Both the position numbers and the translations under genes were made by a program. This document shows, in pieces, positions 4,700 to 6,738 of a stretch of DNA of 6,738 nt. The notes under the pieces were generated by a model. The model had not been told where the DNA came from. It saw only the letters and a program-made list of their open reading frames with translations, and made no database searches. Positions within the stretch are counted from its first letter, which is position 1. Each line of letters begins with the position of its first letter. Where the stretch lies: positions 1-6,738 of the forward strand of contig JANQFD010000149.1 in assembly GCA_028278005.1 (NCBI GenBank). Reading direction: 5' to 3'. The stretch is from Chlorobium sp. GTDB taxonomy: Bacteria; Bacteroidota; Chlorobiia; Chlorobiales; Chlorobiaceae.

Positions 4700-6738
4700 C
4701 GGGTTGTATTCTGTAGAAAAGGGTATAAAGTACCGGTACTATTCCAAGGGTCAGGAAGGTGGCTGCAAACAGTCCTCCCATGATGGTTGTGGCCATGGCA
4801 GCGTAGAGGGGATCGGTAAGCAGAGGCAGCATGCCGAGAATGGTTGTTGATGCTGCCATGACTACCGGTCTGAGTCTGCTGACTGCTGAATCAAGGACTG
4901 CCTTGTAAGGTTCTTTGCCGTTCCTCAGGTCGATTTCCAGTTGCTCGATAAGCACAATGGCGTTTTTGATCAACATGCCGGAAAGCCCGAGAAAACCCAA
5001 TATGGCCATGAAGCCGAATGCCTGTCCGGTTACAAGCAGACCGGCAGTAACCCCGATAAGGGAAAGCGGGACGGTAAGAAAGATCGCGGCTGCTTTTTTC
5101 AGGGAGTTGAACTGCCAGACAAGTATGAAGAACATCCCGAGAACACAGAGAGGGAATATCTGTGCAAGCGGACCGGTTCCTTTGTTTGATTCCTTGTATT
5201 CTCCGGCCCACTCCATTGTATAACCTTGCGGCATTTCTATGGATTCTATTTTCTCAAGCATCGACTGGCGCAAAGGTTCGGCAAGACCGGAGACCGGGTT
5301 GCACTGGACGGTAACGGCTTGCATTCTGTTTCTCCGCTGTATGATCGGCCATTCCCATTCGGTGCCGATAGACGAGACAACCTGGCCGAGGGGTAGAAAA
5401 CTCTGAAGTCCCGAACTCCACACCTGAACGTTCTTCAACTCATTAATGGTTGCGCGTTCCTTGCGGGGCATCCGGAATATGATCGGGATCAGCTCATCGC
5501 CTTCCCTGACTGTTCCGGCTTTAACGCCGTTAAAGTTGCGCTGCAGCGATGATTCAAGGTCACGTTTTGTAATCCCGGCGCTTCTTCCCTGGTTTTCATT
5601 ATACACCGGGCGAACCACCCGGACCTGTTGACGCCAGTCTGTTCGAATATCGCGGGCATTGGGAGTGTTCTGCATGATCCCGGCTGCCTGAGCGGCAAGA
5701 TCGTGCAGTACGGCAGTTTCCGGCCCTCTGAACCGGACTTCCACCTTGAAGTCAACCGGTGGGCCGTTGGTGATTCTTGTCAGGTACGGTTCGGCATCCC
5801 CGAAGTTTTCTTTCAGATACCGGTCTACCTCGCCGCTGATACTCCCGATATCCCCATGATTGTCGGTTTCGATGAGGAGCTGAAAAAAGCTTGAGTTGGG
5901 AGTAACATATCTATACGGCAAAACAAACCGCAAACCGCCTTCCCCGAGAAACGCGGTGACATTTTTAACGCCATCCACACGCCGGATATGTTCCTCGGCG
6001 ATGAACATGTCGCTGCGTGTTTTGTCAAGATGCGTCCCCTGCGGCTTCCAGTAGCTGACGAAGAAATAGGGTTGCGTTGAATCAGGGAAAAAAGCCTGTG
6101 GTAAGGTTCCGAAACCAATGAATGCCAGAACGAGCAGAGCAATGGTTATCCCTATCGTGTTCCATCGATGGGTAATGCCCAGATGGAGTATACGGCGGTA
6201 CTGCCTGTAGAAAGGTTTGTCGAAAGGATCCTTGTTGTGCAGGTCGGGAATTTTCAAAAACCAGACACAGAAAAGGGGGGTAATGGTAACGGCAAGAATC
6301 CAGCTTATGAAAAGCGAGAGTGCCAGAACATCGAACAGGGAACGGCAATATTCTCCCACTTCACCGGGGGCAAAACCGATGGCGGCAAAAGCAAGAATCG
6401 CAATGAGGGTTGCGCCGAAGAGCGGCCACATGTTTTCTTTCACTACCTCGACAGCAGCGTGTTTACGGTTGTCCCCGCGTTCAACCCGGACCAGAATGCC
6501 GTCTGCAATGACAATAGCGTTGTCAACAAGCATGCCGAGCGCAAGGATCAGGGCGCCGAGCGACATTTTCTGCAGGTCGATGTCAAGCAACGCCATGGTG
6601 ATGAATGTGCCCAGTATGGTCAGAAGCAAAATACTTCCGATCATCAGGCCGCTTTGCCAGCCCATGAACAGCATAAGCAGCACAACGACAATGAAGACCG
6701 CCTGGAAAAGATTGGTGACGAAGGTGTTGACGGAGTCC
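4683..6738 (-). CDS. RND efflux permease (HAE1/AcrB-like), 5' partial
   Basis: The frame is open to the right edge, and 684 C-terminal residues of a protein expected to be about 1,000 long are visible, starting just before transmembrane helix 2. The GTG at 6683 is internal. The helices in visible coordinates are TM2 about 10-26, TM3 30-51, TM4 58-81, TM5 105-124, TM6 135-161 and TM7 192-212. A large periplasmic porter/docking domain follows at about 215-520, then TM8 527-545, TM9 548-570, TM10 573-600, TM11 622-640 and TM12 647-675. TM4 carries GMLVDNAIV with Asp72, and TM10 carries KNAIVLIE with Lys591, the proton-relay Asp/Lys pair of AcrB (Asp407, Lys940). The second AcrB aspartate is Asn here, as in many relatives. 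It should export drugs, detergents or lipophilic compounds by proton antiport from the inner membrane. The substrate cannot be read from sequence. The TolC-family partner follows immediately, and the adaptor gene is expected upstream beyond 6738. Confidence 0.96.
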   Translation of the reverse strand, partial: DSVNTFVTNLFQAVFIVVVLLMLFMGWQSGLMIGSILLLTILGTFITMALLDIDLQKMSLGALILALGMLVDNAIVIADGILVRVERGDNRKHAAVEVVKENMWPLFGATLIAILAFAAIGFAPGEVGEYCRSLFDVLALSLFISWILAVTITPLFCVWFLKIPDLHNKDPFDKPFYRQYRRILHLGITHRWNTIGITIALLVLAFIGFGTLPQAFFPDSTQPYFFVSYWKPQGTHLDKTRSDMFIAEEHIRRVDGVKNVTAFLGEGGLRFVLPYRYVTPNSSFFQLLIETDNHGDIGSISGEVDRYLKENFGDAEPYLTRITNGPPVDFKVEVRFRGPETAVLHDLAAQAAGIMQNTPNARDIRTDWRQQVRVVRPVYNENQGRSAGITKRDLESSLQRNFNGVKAGTVREGDELIPIIFRMPRKERATINELKNVQVWSSGLQSFLPLGQVVSSIGTEWEWPIIQRRNRMQAVTVQCNPVSGLAEPLRQSMLEKIESIEMPQGYTMEWAGEYKESNKGTGPLAQIFPLCVLGMFFILVWQFNSLKKAAAIFLTVPLSLIGVTAGLLVTGQAFGFMAILGFLGLSGMLIKNAIVLIEQLEIDLRNGKEPYKAVLDSAVSRLRPVVMAASTTILGMLPLLTDPLYAAMATTIMGGLFAATFLTLGIVPVLYTLFYRIQPDDNYV

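Noticed and set aside
6519..6527. Asp-Asn in place of the AcrB Asp-Asp pair in TM4 as a sign of a defective pump
   Set aside because: The first Asp and the TM10 Lys are kept, and a VDN motif is common in functional RND relatives, so it is not evidence of loss of function.

Overview
The window carries six genes in two converging blocks, from a Gram-negative bacterium with mid-range GC content (roughly half, estimated by eye). The cell envelope type follows from the RND pump and TolC-type outer-membrane channel. The overall gene style is compatible with a green sulfur bacterium (Chlorobi), but that is an impression from family resemblance and cannot be proven from this stretch.

Left block, plus strand (1-2294). 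The 3' part of a DUF2779 protein is cut by the left edge. It combines a Cas4/AddB-like cysteine cluster with an RNase H-like (DEDD-type) exonuclease domain. Its stop codon overlaps the ATG of a complete NAD-dependent alanine dehydrogenase (ald) as ATGA, so the two are almost certainly co-transcribed and translationally coupled.

Right block, minus strand (6738 down to 2337). Reading in the direction of transcription there are four genes: the C-terminal two thirds of an RND efflux permease (5' end beyond the right edge), a TolC-family outer-membrane factor whose start overlaps the permease stop, a single-domain PPC/DUF296 protein, and a small three-helix membrane protein of unknown function. 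The permease and TolC protein would form two parts of a tripartite pump. The third part, a periplasmic adaptor, is not in the window and is expected just beyond the right edge. The PPC gene is separated from the pump by about 117 bases that contain inverted repeats, so it need not belong to the pump operon.

Non-coding DNA. The 164-base gap between the PPC gene and the small membrane gene (2610-2773) is the least ordinary part. It holds two degenerate tandem arrays with a 7-base period on either side of an 8-bp inverted repeat. The convergent junction after ald (2295-2336) is only 42 bases and shows no convincing terminator. I found no RNA gene, CRISPR array, insertion sequence or phage gene. 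The window is mostly ordinary housekeeping and efflux content. The best leads are the heptamer arrays, the nuclease-ald coupling and the structured leader of the PPC gene.
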